A stretch of DNA of 64,000 bases from Verrucomicrobiota bacterium. Its GTDB lineage: Bacteria > Verrucomicrobiota > Verrucomicrobiia > CAIQCK01. Of this stretch, positions 40,455 to 48,738 are shown in pieces (within the stretch, counting starts at the first letter, position 1; every line of letters starts with the position of its first letter). Location: assembly GCA_016222825.1 (NCBI GenBank), contig JACRQF010000016.1, positions 186,001 to 250,000 of the forward strand, given 5' to 3'. The position numbers and the translations under genes were made by a program. Below the pieces are notes generated by a model, which ran no database searches, was not told the origin of the DNA, and saw nothing but the letters and a program-made list of their open reading frames with translations.

Positions 40455-41381
40455 TCACCGCCGGCCGACTACCGCCTTCAACCGTTTCCCCCTGCCCTGC
40501 GTGAGCGTTTGCTCCGCCTTCCGCCGTCGGTAAACGGCGGCGCACGTCCTGCCGCATTTCAGACAGCGGGCACTGACGCCGCACGGCCCGATCGCGCCGC
40601 TGCCAAACTGATCGAGCGGTTTGACGCGCCGGCAATGACAGCAGACCCACATCCCCTTCTTCGCCAGACTCGCGCGATACTCGCGCCGGGTGAACGGCGC
40701 GATGCCACGCTGGCGCAACTCGTGCTTGAGCGTATTCACATGCACGCCGACTTCCGCAGCAATGGCGGTCAAAGTCTTGTCACGCTGCCGCGCCACGTCG
40801 CGCAATTCCCGGTCGCTCATCCGGCTCGCCTTCGAGTAGCCGGAACTTATTCGCCTCACGCCCCACCTTCTGCAAATCTGCCCCGCCCGGGCTTTGCTGA
40901 CTCCCATCATCTGGCCCAACTCGGCCATGGTGTGAGTTGGGGCGTGGGCCAGGACAAACGCCCGCTGTCGGGCCAGTGCCTCGCGGTGTTTGATCTGGAC
41001 CATGGGTTTTTTGAAACCGGCCTTCCAACTCGTCTTGGCGACGACTCTGGTGGAGACGCCCAGCATCGCGGCGATTTGCTTTTGCGTGTGCGTGGCGGCG
41101 TGCTGCTTGACGGTTGCGAGAATGGTGGCGTTGCTGGGTCGGCCGCGCAGGCGTTGCAGGGCGTGCAGCTTGCTCGCCACGTAAGGCTTCTTGATGCCGT
41201 AGCGCGCGGCCAAAGAGCCGACGCGATGCAGGGTCGTGCCCAGCATCGCAGCGATTTCTTCGTAGGTCTTGGTGCTGCCGTGCTTCCTCACCGCCGCCAA
41301 AACAGCGGCGGTCCTGGAGTGCATGCCCCTCACGGGCTTGGAGCCTGGAGAGACTTTCTTGGCTGCCGCAGGAATCCACAT
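40455..41381 (-). CDS. Protein with four tandem HTH-like repeats and a C-terminal zinc ribbon
   Basis: A 308-residue, very basic protein. Four similar helical units are visible: about 22-66 ('TYEEIAAMLGTTLHRVGSLA'), 84-126 ('TQKQIAAMLGVSTRVVAKTS'), 134-176 ('TMAELGQMMGVSKARAGQIC') and 188-228 ('TLTAIAAEVGVHVNTLKHEL'). Each looks like a homeodomain- or resolvase-type helix-turn-helix. A zinc ribbon follows (Cys 247/248/250 and 273/276; 'CCHCRRVKPLDQF'), of the kind found beside phage HNH domains, but no nuclease domain is present. It is probably a multi-site DNA-binding protein. A 21-bp phased repeat array begins about 260 bases upstream of its start. Confidence 0.7.
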   Translation of the reverse strand: MWIPAAAKKVSPGSKPVRGMHSRTAAVLAAVRKHGSTKTYEEIAAMLGTTLHRVGSLAARYGIKKPYVASKLHALQRLRGRPSNATILATVKQHAATHTQKQIAAMLGVSTRVVAKTSWKAGFKKPMVQIKHREALARQRAFVLAHAPTHTMAELGQMMGVSKARAGQICRRWGVRRISSGYSKASRMSDRELRDVARQRDKTLTAIAAEVGVHVNTLKHELRQRGIAPFTRREYRASLAKKGMWVCCHCRRVKPLDQFGSGAIGPCGVSARCLKCGRTCAAVYRRRKAEQTLTQGRGKRLKAVVGRR

Positions 41382-41474
41382 GCCCGCGCATTGTAGGCAA
41401 AGGGCGCGCGCCGGTCAACGATGCGGCGATGCAGCCAAAGCGCTTGCTTCTACCCCGCCGGGCCACGGACGACG

Positions 41475-41552
41475 CGCCTAACGTGGACACGGCGGTTGGA
41501 GAAGGAGACCGGCCTTTCCAGAGCGGAAGGCGCGCGGCTTGGCATTGCGTAA
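41475..41552 (+). pseudogene. Relic related to the 78-residue protein gene at 42800
   Basis: Twenty-six codons translate as RLTWTRRLEKETGLSRAEGA and then a stop. This matches 'TWIRQLEKEIGLARVPGRAR' of the intact gene at 42800-43036 at most positions. The rest of the gene is missing or scrambled, so this is a decayed partial duplicate. Confidence 0.5.
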
Positions 41553-41638
41553 CAAGCCGCCGGAATCTTCGCGCGACTCAAGCCGATCTGTCGCCGCTGC
41601 ACGCTGCTCGCCAGACGGTTTACGGTAGATTTCCTCCG

Positions 41639-41945
41639 GCGCATGCCGGCAGACCTTGGCCTCGCCTCGGACTCCATCAACCATGCGGCAGAAGTATTCC
41701 GCCACACGCCTGAGACATTATTCGGTGCGGTAAATTCATCCAACCGTGCGGCAGAATAATTATACCATGCGGTAGATATATTCTGCCACGCGGTAACTCT
41801 ATTTTGACATGCGGCAGTATTATTCAACCATGAGGCATATTTAATTTACCGCATGGCAGAATTATATTGCCGTGCGGTATTTTTATTATACCATGCAGCA
41901 TATTCATTCTGCCGTGCGGTAAAATGATTTTACCGCACAGTTTTC
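41639..41945. repeat. Tandem array with an exact 21-bp period (about 14 copies)
   Basis: Units start at 41681, 41702, 41723 and then every 21 bases to 41933, with two weaker units to the left (41639, 41660). Each unit has a conserved core CCRTGCGGYA followed by an 11-base AT-rich segment (for example GAATAATTATA). The spacing is perfect while the AT segment drifts. Read on the minus strand it gives heptapeptides like QN-x-STAW, but in-frame stops in two units argue against a protein. It is surrounded by GC-rich DNA. Confidence 0.9.
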
Positions 41946-42026
41946 AGAGCCAATCGCACCGAAATACTGGAAGAACTCACCTTTTCTAGCCTGATACACG
42001 CCATCAAACCATAGGAGCAACTCGCC

Positions 42027-42725
42027 ATGGCCAAATCCGACTACATCAACCCCAATGACCTCGCCTTCCTCGCCCAGTTGCGAACATTCAAGAATAACGT
42101 CGGCAACTACGCCGCGCTCTTGGGCGTCAGCCCGGCCCAAGTCGCCGCGCAAGCCGCCGACACCGATTACTTCGCTCATGTCGTCGCCTGCCACCAAGCC
42201 ATGCAGAACAACGCGCAACAATGGACTGCATGGAAAAAACTCACCCGTGGCGGCGGCATATCCCCGGAAAGTGGCGCGCCCGTGGCGGCCGTCCTGCCCG
42301 CCGCCGTGCCCGCCGTCCCGCCCGGCATCGAAGCCCGCTTTCGCGCGTTGGTCAAGCAGATCAAGGCCAACGCCAACTACAACACCTCCATCGGCGATGC
42401 TCTCGGCATCGAAGGCGCGCAACAGGCTGCCCCCGATCTCGCCGCCATCCAACCGATCATCGAGTTGGAGCTTAGCGGCGGCCAGATCATCATCCATTGG
42501 GGCTGGGGCGGCTACAGCGCATGGCTCGACATGATCGAGATCCAAGTGGATCGCGGCGACGGCAAAGGCTACGTCCTGCTCGCCCACGACACCACGCCCG
42601 GCTACACCGACACCACCCCGTTGCCGACCACGCCTGCCAAATGGAAATACAAAGCCATCTACCGCGTCGGCGACCAACGCGTCGGCGTCTGGAGCCAAGA
42701 AGTCGCCATCACCGTCGGCGGGTAG
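42027..42725 (+). CDS. Hypothetical protein with C-terminal beta-sandwich-like region
   Basis: A 232-residue protein with ATG 42027 and RBS AGGAG 12 bases upstream. The N-terminal half is helical ('LAFLAQLRTFKNNVGNYAAL', 'QQWTAWKKLTRGG'), then an Ala/Pro-rich linker and 'IEARFRALVKQIKANANYNT'. The C-terminal ~85 residues ('IHWGWGGYSAWLDMIEIQVD', 'YVLLAHDTTPGYTDTTPLP', 'WKYKAIYRVGDQRVGVWS') look like a fibronectin type III strand pattern. No signal peptide. Resembling proteins occur as hypothetical proteins in environmental Verrucomicrobia; the function is unknown. Confidence 0.65.
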   Translation: MAKSDYINPNDLAFLAQLRTFKNNVGNYAALLGVSPAQVAAQAADTDYFAHVVACHQAMQNNAQQWTAWKKLTRGGGISPESGAPVAAVLPAAVPAVPPGIEARFRALVKQIKANANYNTSIGDALGIEGAQQAAPDLAAIQPIIELELSGGQIIIHWGWGGYSAWLDMIEIQVDRGDGKGYVLLAHDTTPGYTDTTPLPTTPAKWKYKAIYRVGDQRVGVWSQEVAITVGG

Positions 42726-42743
42726 AAGGACGCGGTCGCGGTG

Positions 42744-42783
42744 AACAATTCGCTTCTCAGCCGCGCGCAAAAGTGCAACGCTC
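42744..42783 (+). repeat. 40-bp direct repeat, copy 1
   Basis: AACAATTCGCTTCTCAGCCG and the following 20 bases recur at 43470-43509 with one mismatch (AAAAGTG versus AAAGGTG). Each copy lies just after a gene and 17-31 bases before the next one. Confidence 0.9.
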
Positions 42784-42799
42784 CGAAGAAGGCTTGGCG

Positions 42800-43036
42800 A
42801 TGAGATACGTTGAGTTTCGCGATGCGATCCAGAAGGCGTTGCGTCAGCGGCCGGAAGGGCTGACGTGGGCGGAGTTGCGGGATCGTCTCGCCCTGCCTTA
42901 CGACCGCCCCTGTCCCACGTGGATCCGGCAGTTGGAGAAGGAGATCGGTCTTGCCAGAGTCCCGGGCCGCGCCCGGAGTCTCGTCTGGAGAGTGCCCGCC
43001 GGCCGCCGCCGCGAGGTGGATGTGGGGAGAAGGTGA
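42800..43036 (+). CDS. Small winged-helix-like protein (78 aa)
   Basis: A 78-residue protein starting at ATG 42800 with a purine-rich RBS (GAAGAAGG). The sequence MRYVEFRDAIQKALRQRPEG then LTWAELRDRLALPYDRPCPT, WIRQLEKEIGLARV and 'SLVWRV' has the helix-helix-helix-wing pattern of a small winged helix and ends in a basic tail. It resembles small restriction/regulator-like hypothetical proteins. A broken copy lies at 41475-41552, which implies repeated local duplication. Confidence 0.6.
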   Translation: MRYVEFRDAIQKALRQRPEGLTWAELRDRLALPYDRPCPTWIRQLEKEIGLARVPGRARSLVWRVPAGRRREVDVGRR

Positions 43037-43148
43037 AGAGGAAGGAGATTATTCTCGACGAGTCGAAAGCCAAGATCCAAAACTCCATATGTTGCCTTTG
43101 TGACGACATGAAGATGTATAGTATTGGGCGCTGTTCTTCGCAGCAGAG

Positions 43149-43394
43149 ATGAACACAGACAGGCTTTGGATTCAGTTGGTTCGTGTCTTTGGCAGTATCG
43201 TTCTGTTCTTGGCTTCTTTATGGACCCTGAATTTGGCCTTCTTTCACTGGTGGGCGACTTGGGGGCCTCCTAATCCTCACCCCGACTGGAACTTTCGTTG
43301 GTGCATCGTCTTTCTATTGCTTTCATTCCTGCTCTTTATCGCTTCGGTGTTTCTCTGTTATTGGCTGCGTCTTTCCCGTCGCGATAATCACTGA
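43149..43394 (+). CDS. Small two-helix membrane protein (81 aa)
   Basis: An 81-residue protein with two TM helices (about 8-32 and 49-72) separated by 'WWATWGPPNPHPDWNF'. It is rich in Trp and Phe. Codon use is more AT-rich than in neighbouring genes. No family was recognised. Confidence 0.5.
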   Translation: MNTDRLWIQLVRVFGSIVLFLASLWTLNLAFFHWWATWGPPNPHPDWNFRWCIVFLLLSFLLFIASVFLCYWLRLSRRDNH

Positions 43395-43469
43395 CGTCCT
43401 AGAGGCCGCACACCACCTTTCCGTGTTCTTCTGTGCATTCCATGGTCACACTACTTCCCCCAATCCGCA

Positions 43470-43509
43470 AACAATTCGCTTCTCAGCCGCGCGCAAAGGT
43501 GCAACGCTC
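43470..43509 (+). repeat. 40-bp direct repeat, copy 2
   Basis: 39 of 40 bases are identical to 42744-42783, same orientation, 726 bases apart. It is placed 31 bases before the start of the gene at 43540. Confidence 0.9.
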
Positions 43510-43539
43510 GCAGTGTGGTTCGTTGCTGGAGTATAACCA

Positions 43540-43887
43540 ATGACTGAGATGAAAGAGAGAGGAAGCGCACTTGCTGTGACGTCTCTGTGCTTCGCCTTAA
43601 TAGCGTTGTTTGAATCTCAAATCGTTGCGACAGTCTTCTACTTGACAGTGATGGACAAGATGATATGCGCTATTCATTTGGCGTTTCTGCATCTTCTGAA
43701 GCCGATTGGCGGTCTTGTTGCTGTGCTCTGTGGTCACATCGCCCGACGGCGCCTCGACATCCAGTTGTCGCCTCAGAAGCGTGCGATTGCGCTGGCAGGT
43801 CTCATTATCGGTTACGCACTAATCATCGCGACCTTTTTCGATGCGATTTTCGCCCGGCTCGTCACCAACACAATGAAAGGCTCCTGA
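43540..43887 (+). CDS. Small membrane protein, DUF4190-like
   Basis: A 115-residue protein with three hydrophobic segments (about 10-32, 45-65 and 85-107). The motif 'GHIARRRLDIQLSPQKRAIA' followed by 'LAGLIIGYALIIA' is typical of DUF4190-like proteins ('GHiAlrqIkrsgg..GrglAlaGLilGYl'). Function unknown. It ends 7 bases before the oxidoreductase gene on the same strand. Confidence 0.7.
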   Translation: MTEMKERGSALAVTSLCFALIALFESQIVATVFYLTVMDKMICAIHLAFLHLLKPIGGLVAVLCGHIARRRLDIQLSPQKRAIALAGLIIGYALIIATFFDAIFARLVTNTMKGS

Positions 43888-43894
43888 CAGACGG

Positions 43895-45208
43895 ATGAAG
43901 AAACCCAAACTTACAACTCGCCCCATCTCCCGCCGGCTCTGGCTCAAGCAGGCTGCGGCGGCCACGGCAGCCATCGGCGGCGCTCCCCTCCTCATCCCTG
44001 CCTCGGCGCTCGGCAGCGGCACGCGGCCCGCTCCCAGCAAACGACTCGCGCTCGCCATCGTCGGCATCGGCAGCATGGGCTTGCGCAACCTCAAGGGTTT
44101 CCTCAACGAGGACGATTGCCAGATCACGGCGGTGTGCGACCTGGACGCGACGCGGCTCAAGGCCGGCGCGGAGGAGGTCAACCGGCATTACGGCGACGCC
44201 GGCTGCGCGCAGATCCACGATTTCCGCGAGGTCATCGCCCGCAAGGACATTGACCTGCTCTGCCTGTCGGTGCCGGACCATTGGCATTCCATCCCGGCCA
44301 TCCTGGGCGTGACGGCGGGCAAGGACATCTACGGCGAGAAGCCGCTGGCGTTGACGGTCGCCGAAGGCCGCGCGATGGCGAACGCGGTGAAGCGATTCGG
44401 GCGCGTTTGGCAGACGGGCAGTTGGCAGCGGTCGGTGCCGCATTTCCGCTTCGCGTGCGAACTGGTCCGCAGCGGCCGCATCGGCAAGGTGCAGCGCGCG
44501 GAGGTAGGCATCGGTTTCGGCCCGACCACGGGCGTGGAGCCGGTGATGCCGGTGCCGGAGGGGTTTGATTACGAGATGTGGCTCGGCCCCGCGCCGTGGG
44601 CGCCTTACACGGAGAAGCGATGCCATTTCAATTTCCGCTGGATCAGCGACTACGCCGGCGGGCAGATCACGGACTGGGGCGCGCATCACATTGACATCGC
44701 GCAATGGGGCCTCGGCACGGAAGAAACCGGACCGGTCGAAGTGGAAGGCGTCGGGAAGTTTCCCACGGAAGGTTTGTGGGACACGCCGATCACCTATCGC
44801 TTCGAATGCCGTTTCGCCAGCGGCCAGACGATGACCGTGGCCAGCGAGGATGTGTTCAAGAACGGCGTCCGCTTCTTCGGCGAGAAGGGCTGGGTTCACG
44901 TGGACCGCAGCCGCGTGGATGCGGAGCCGAAGAGCCTGCTCCGGCTGCAATTCGACAACGGCATGACCCGCAACCTGGCGGACCGGCAGGGCCACCGCCG
45001 CAATTTCCTCGACTGCGTGAGAAGCCGCGGCACGCCCATCTCGAACATCGAGGTCGCGCACCGCTCGATCACGGTGGGGCACCTCGGCAACATCGCGATG
45101 CTGCTGGGCCGGAGGATTCGCTGGAACCCGCAAACCGAGTGCGTCATCGGCGACGAGTCCGCCCAACAGATGCTCTCCCGGACCATGCGCGGCCCGTGGA
45201 CGATCTGA
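43895..45208 (+). CDS. Tat-exported Gfo/Idh/MocA family oxidoreductase
   Basis: A 437-residue protein. The N-terminus carries a Tat-like signal ('SRRLWLKQAAAATAAIGGAP'). The Rossmann motif is 'LAIVGIGSMGLRNL' (about 51-64), and the conserved 'GEKPLALTVAEGR' contains the catalytic-site Lys of the family. The C-terminal domain includes 'DYAGGQITDWGAHHIDIAQW', a hallmark of the large planctomycete/verrucomicrobial secreted group. It is probably NAD(P)-dependent oxidation of a sugar or cyclitol in the periplasm; the substrate is unknown. Confidence 0.9.
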   Translation: MKKPKLTTRPISRRLWLKQAAAATAAIGGAPLLIPASALGSGTRPAPSKRLALAIVGIGSMGLRNLKGFLNEDDCQITAVCDLDATRLKAGAEEVNRHYGDAGCAQIHDFREVIARKDIDLLCLSVPDHWHSIPAILGVTAGKDIYGEKPLALTVAEGRAMANAVKRFGRVWQTGSWQRSVPHFRFACELVRSGRIGKVQRAEVGIGFGPTTGVEPVMPVPEGFDYEMWLGPAPWAPYTEKRCHFNFRWISDYAGGQITDWGAHHIDIAQWGLGTEETGPVEVEGVGKFPTEGLWDTPITYRFECRFASGQTMTVASEDVFKNGVRFFGEKGWVHVDRSRVDAEPKSLLRLQFDNGMTRNLADRQGHRRNFLDCVRSRGTPISNIEVAHRSITVGHLGNIAMLLGRRIRWNPQTECVIGDESAQQMLSRTMRGPWTI

Positions 45209-45264
45209 ACGGCCGCGCACGCCCTCGTGCCTTCCCCCGGCACCCTTGATTTGCCAAAGCCGGA

Positions 45265-45468
45265 TTACTTGGCCGGAGCTTCCTTTGGAGCCTCGGTCTT
45301 TTCAGCCGGAGCGACTGGTTTCTCGACAGCCGCCGGCGCTTTCTCCGCCGGAGCGGCGACCTTCTCAGCCTCCGCCGGCTTCACCGCTTCCCCCGCCTTC
45401 TCGCCGCACGCGGTCAGCCAAGCCACCGCAAGCAGCGCCGCAATCGAACGAACCAAAATCTTTTTCAT
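45265..45468 (-). CDS. Small Ala/Glu/Pro-rich lipoprotein
   Basis: A 67-residue protein. The lipoprotein signal ends in LTAC (Cys21). The mature part is a low-complexity repeat of A-E-K-V/A-P ('AEKVAAPAEKAPAAVEKPVA'), likely extended and disordered; such tails often act as spacers in the periplasm. No family was recognised. Confidence 0.6.
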   Translation of the reverse strand: MKKILVRSIAALLAVAWLTACGEKAGEAVKPAEAEKVAAPAEKAPAAVEKPVAPAEKTEAPKEAPAK

Positions 45469-45601
45469 AACAACTCCTGCTTCGTTTCGGTTTGGGAGAA
45501 TATAGTGCCAAATGCGTTTCCCGCCACGCGCTGCCGGCCCAAGCCGCCACCGCCGCCGGGCTGGCGACGGTGGCGGGCCTGGGACAAGGTTTGCCGACCG
45601 G

Positions 45602-47503
45602 CTACTTCAATTCTTCGTTCGTCTTGAGGTTGACGATCTTGAATTGCTCGAGATGGAAGGTCGGGTCGGCCCGGAAGCTGAGCTTGCCGTAGAACTTCTT
45701 CTCCAACTCGATGAGCAGGTGCTCGTCCTGGCTGCGCAGGCGCTGGAGCACGTCGGGATGGACAAAGACGCAGAGCTGGATGTCGGGCGGGTTCTCCGGG
45801 TCGAACCGTTCGGGGCGGTGGCGGCGCAGCACTTCGCTGATCTTGCGCTGGATCTCGACCGACATCGAGAGGGCGCTCTTGACCATGCCGCGCCCCTTGC
45901 AGTAGGGGCAATCCTCGAAGGTGGAGGAGATGACGCTCTCGGTCTGGCGCTGGCGGGTCATCTCCAGCAGGCCGAGGGCGCTGATGGGCAGGATGTGGGT
46001 CTTGGCGCGGTCGCGGCGCACCCCCTCCCTCATGCGCTGATAGACCTGGTGCTGGTGCTTGCGGTTCTTCATGTCAATGAAGTCCACGACGACGAGGCCG
46101 CCGATGTTGCGCAGGCGCAACTGCCGGCAAGACTCGTCGGCCGCTTCGATATTGGTCTGGAGGATGGTCTGCTCCTGGTCGCGGCCGGGCTTGTGGCGGC
46201 CGGTGTTGACGTCAATGGAGATGAGCGCCTCGGTTTCATCAATGACGATGTAGCCGCCGCACTTGAGCCAGACCTGCCGGCGGAACGCCTGCTCGATCTG
46301 TTTCTCGACGCCGGTCTTCTCGAAGATCGGCTCCGGGTCGGCGTAGAGCTTGACCTTGTTGCGCGAGCGGCGGCTGATCTGGCCGATCATCTCGCGGATG
46401 CGCTCGGCCTGCTTCTCGCTGTCCACGACGATCTTGCTGATGTCCTCGGTGAGGAAATCGCGCACGGTGCGCTCGATGAGGTCCGGCTCCTGATAGACGC
46501 AGGCGGGCGCGGGCTTGGTCTTGATGTTTTCCTCGACCTGGCGCCAGGCGGTGAGCAGCAGGTGCAGGTCGCGCACGAAATAACGCTGCTTCTGGTTTTC
46601 GCCGACGGTGCGGATGATGACGCCCATGCCGTCCGGGATGGAGAGGGAGCGGACGATTTTGCGCAGGCGCTGCCGCTCGCGGTCGTCCTCGATCTTGCGC
46701 GAGATGCCGCTCTGGTCGCTGAAAGGCATGAGCACGAGGTAACGGCCAGGCAGGCTGATGCTGGTGGTCAGGCGCGGGCCTTTGGTGCCGATGGGGCCTT
46801 TGGTGACCTGGACGACAATCTCGCTGCCGGGAGGATAGAGGTTCGGAATGTCTTTTTGCGTGATGCGCTGCCGGGGCTGCTCGCGCCGCTTGCCACCGCG
46901 GTCCACCGCCTCGATGCTCGAATCAAGCGCCGCGGGCATGATGTCCCAGTAATGGAGGAAGCCGTTCTTCTCGCCGCCGATGTCCACGAAGGCGGCTTTG
47001 AGGCCGTTCTCCAGGTTTTTGATGCGGCCCTTGAAGATGGAGCCGACGAGGCGCTCCTCGGTGGTGCGCTCAACGGAAAGTTCCTCGAGTTGGTTGTTCT
47101 CCATCACCGCGACGCGGGTCTCCAGCGGCTCGGCGTTGATGATGATTTCCTTGTTGGCGTTGATGCGCCGGCCGACAAGCCTCTCGACGAGGTTGGTGGC
47201 GATGCGCTTGATGTGTTGCACGCCACGCGAAAGGAGACTCTCCTTTTTGGGTTCTTCCTGCTGTTGCTGCGGCTGCGGGCGCTCCTGTTGCTGGCGGTCT
47301 GGCTGCTGCTGCGCCTGCTGTTGCCCATGGCGCTGCTGCCCGTGGTGCGGCCGGCGGTGATGCTGAGGCCGGTGGTGATGGCGCGGGTGGCGCTGTTGTT
47401 GTTGCGGGCGTTCCTGCTGCGGACGCTCCTGCTGCTGCTGCTGCGCCGGCGGTTGTTGCGCCGGCGGCTGCTGCTCTTGTTGTGGTGGTCTTGGTTCATT
47501 CAT
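45602..47503 (-). CDS. Ribonuclease E/G family protein
   Basis: A 633-residue protein. Residues 1-85 are a Gln/Pro/His/Arg-rich low-complexity tail, unusual at the N-terminus. The catalytic core follows: S1 domain with 'FKGRIKNLENGLKAAFVDIG', catalytic Asp in 'EALISIDVNTGRHKPG' and Asp in 'GLVVVDFIDMKNRKHQ', and the zinc-link 'CPYCKGRG'. No C-terminal degradosome scaffold of E. coli RNase E type, so it is nearer RNase G. It acts in rRNA maturation and mRNA decay. It lies 18 bases after rodA on the same strand, as rng follows mre genes in many bacteria. Confidence 0.93.
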   Translation of the reverse strand: MNEPRPPQQEQQPPAQQPPAQQQQQERPQQERPQQQQRHPRHHHRPQHHRRPHHGQQRHGQQQAQQQPDRQQQERPQPQQQQEEPKKESLLSRGVQHIKRIATNLVERLVGRRINANKEIIINAEPLETRVAVMENNQLEELSVERTTEERLVGSIFKGRIKNLENGLKAAFVDIGGEKNGFLHYWDIMPAALDSSIEAVDRGGKRREQPRQRITQKDIPNLYPPGSEIVVQVTKGPIGTKGPRLTTSISLPGRYLVLMPFSDQSGISRKIEDDRERQRLRKIVRSLSIPDGMGVIIRTVGENQKQRYFVRDLHLLLTAWRQVEENIKTKPAPACVYQEPDLIERTVRDFLTEDISKIVVDSEKQAERIREMIGQISRRSRNKVKLYADPEPIFEKTGVEKQIEQAFRRQVWLKCGGYIVIDETEALISIDVNTGRHKPGRDQEQTILQTNIEAADESCRQLRLRNIGGLVVVDFIDMKNRKHQHQVYQRMREGVRRDRAKTHILPISALGLLEMTRQRQTESVISSTFEDCPYCKGRGMVKSALSMSVEIQRKISEVLRRHRPERFDPENPPDIQLCVFVHPDVLQRLRSQDEHLLIELEKKFYGKLSFRADPTFHLEQFKIVNLKTNEELK

Positions 47504-47521
47504 GATGTGTTGTTTCTCCGG

Positions 47522-48736
47522 TCAATAGGCCGTTCGCCGCGCGCGGATGTTTTGCAAGATACCGAGCGCGACCATGGTGCTCAGCACGAACGACCCCCCA
47601 TAACTCAGCAACGGCAGCGGCAGGCCCGTGATCGGCACCAGGCCGATCGTCATGCCGATGTTCACGAAGACGTGACAGAACAGCACGACGGTGATGCCCG
47701 TGGCCAGCAGCCGGCCCAGCCGGTCGCTCGCTGCGAGGGCTGTCCATAGCCCGTTCAGCAGCAGCACCGCGTAGCCGATCAACGCCAGTCCACAGGCGGC
47801 GAACCCGCCTTCCTCTGCGATCACTGAGAAAATGAAATCGTTGGGCGCCACCTGTCGCGGCAGGAAGCCGAGCACGTTCTGCGTGCCCTGGAGCCAGCCC
47901 TTGCCGGTGACGCCGCCCGAACCGACGGCGATTTGCGATTGCCGCAGGTTCCAGCCCCAGCCGTAGGGATCGCGCTCCGGGTTCATAAACACCAGGATGC
48001 GTTCCCATTGGTAGGGCTTCAAAATGTATTGCCGCTTCAGTTCGATCAGCCGCTGCGTGTAGGTCGTCTTGTCGGGCGACGTGCGGCGGAACTCCTCGCT
48101 CTTGGCCTGATAACCGAGCAGATTCGAGTAGAGCACCGCGCCGGCAATGAGGAGCGCCGCCAGTCCGCCGAAGTAGTAACGCAACGGAATGCCGGCGACG
48201 AACATCATCGCCGATGCCATGGGCAACAGCACCGCCGCCGAGCCAAGGTCGGGTTCGAGCAGAATCAGCACAACGGTCCCCATGAGCATCGCCAGACAGA
48301 CCGCGAGCGTCTTGAAGCTGCGCGCGTCGCGTTCGGGGTCGCTCAGGTAATACGCCAGCGCGAACGCGAGGCCGATCTTGGCGAACTCGCTCGGCTGGAT
48401 GCCGAGGCCCTTGATGCCGAGCCAGCTCCGCGCGCCGTATCGCTCGGTGCCGGCCACGAGCACGACGATCAACAGCAGCACGCATACGCTGTAAAGCACC
48501 CAGGTCCATTTGCCGATCTGGCGGTAGTCAATGGCGACCGCGGCCGTGAAGGCCACCAGCCCGACGCCGATCCACGCGGCCTGCAGCTTCCAAAACGGCG
48601 CGTTCACCACGTCCTCGCCGCGGTAGGTGGCGCTGTAGATCGCGAACACGCTGGCGCCAACCATCGCGAGCATCGTCAGCAGCGACAGCCACGACAGGTG
48701 CTTGAACACACTCCAGGGAGTCAGGGCGCGTGACAT
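47522..48736 (-). CDS. rodA: Rod shape-determining protein RodA (SEDS glycosyltransferase)
   Basis: A 404-residue integral membrane protein, the peptidoglycan polymerase of the elongation complex. SEDS family landmarks: 'GARSWLGIKGLGIQPSEFAK', 'KGWLQGTQNVLGFLPRQVAP' and 'FIFSVIAEEGGF', and the C-terminal 'LPLPLLSYGGSFVLSTMVAL'. About ten TM helices. It begins 2 bases after the PBP2 stop codon. Confidence 0.96.
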   Translation of the reverse strand: MSRALTPWSVFKHLSWLSLLTMLAMVGASVFAIYSATYRGEDVVNAPFWKLQAAWIGVGLVAFTAAVAIDYRQIGKWTWVLYSVCVLLLIVVLVAGTERYGARSWLGIKGLGIQPSEFAKIGLAFALAYYLSDPERDARSFKTLAVCLAMLMGTVVLILLEPDLGSAAVLLPMASAMMFVAGIPLRYYFGGLAALLIAGAVLYSNLLGYQAKSEEFRRTSPDKTTYTQRLIELKRQYILKPYQWERILVFMNPERDPYGWGWNLRQSQIAVGSGGVTGKGWLQGTQNVLGFLPRQVAPNDFIFSVIAEEGGFAACGLALIGYAVLLLNGLWTALAASDRLGRLLATGITVVLFCHVFVNIGMTIGLVPITGLPLPLLSYGGSFVLSTMVALGILQNIRARRTAY

Positions 48737-48738
48737 GG

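Larger units (their letters stand above)
41382..42026. other. Gap dominated by a gene relic and the 21-bp repeat array
   Basis: From left to right it holds the probable promoter region of the HTH protein (no clear boxes), a 26-codon relic at 41475-41552, and the tandem array from about 41639 to 41945, followed by an RBS (AGGAG) for the gene at 42027. Confidence 0.5.

Noticed and set aside
41450-41827. Minus-strand protein of heptapeptide repeats
   Set aside because: Two units upstream contain in-frame stops, the apparent start is TTG without RBS, and the array extends beyond the frame.
41639-41945. CRISPR array
   Set aside because: The repeat core is only ~10 bp, the spacers ~11 bp and not unique, and no cas gene is near.
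45512-47749. 745-codon plus-strand reading frame
   Set aside because: Antisense to the RNase E/G gene; the poly-Leu/Arg C-terminus reflects the Gln/Pro-rich tail.
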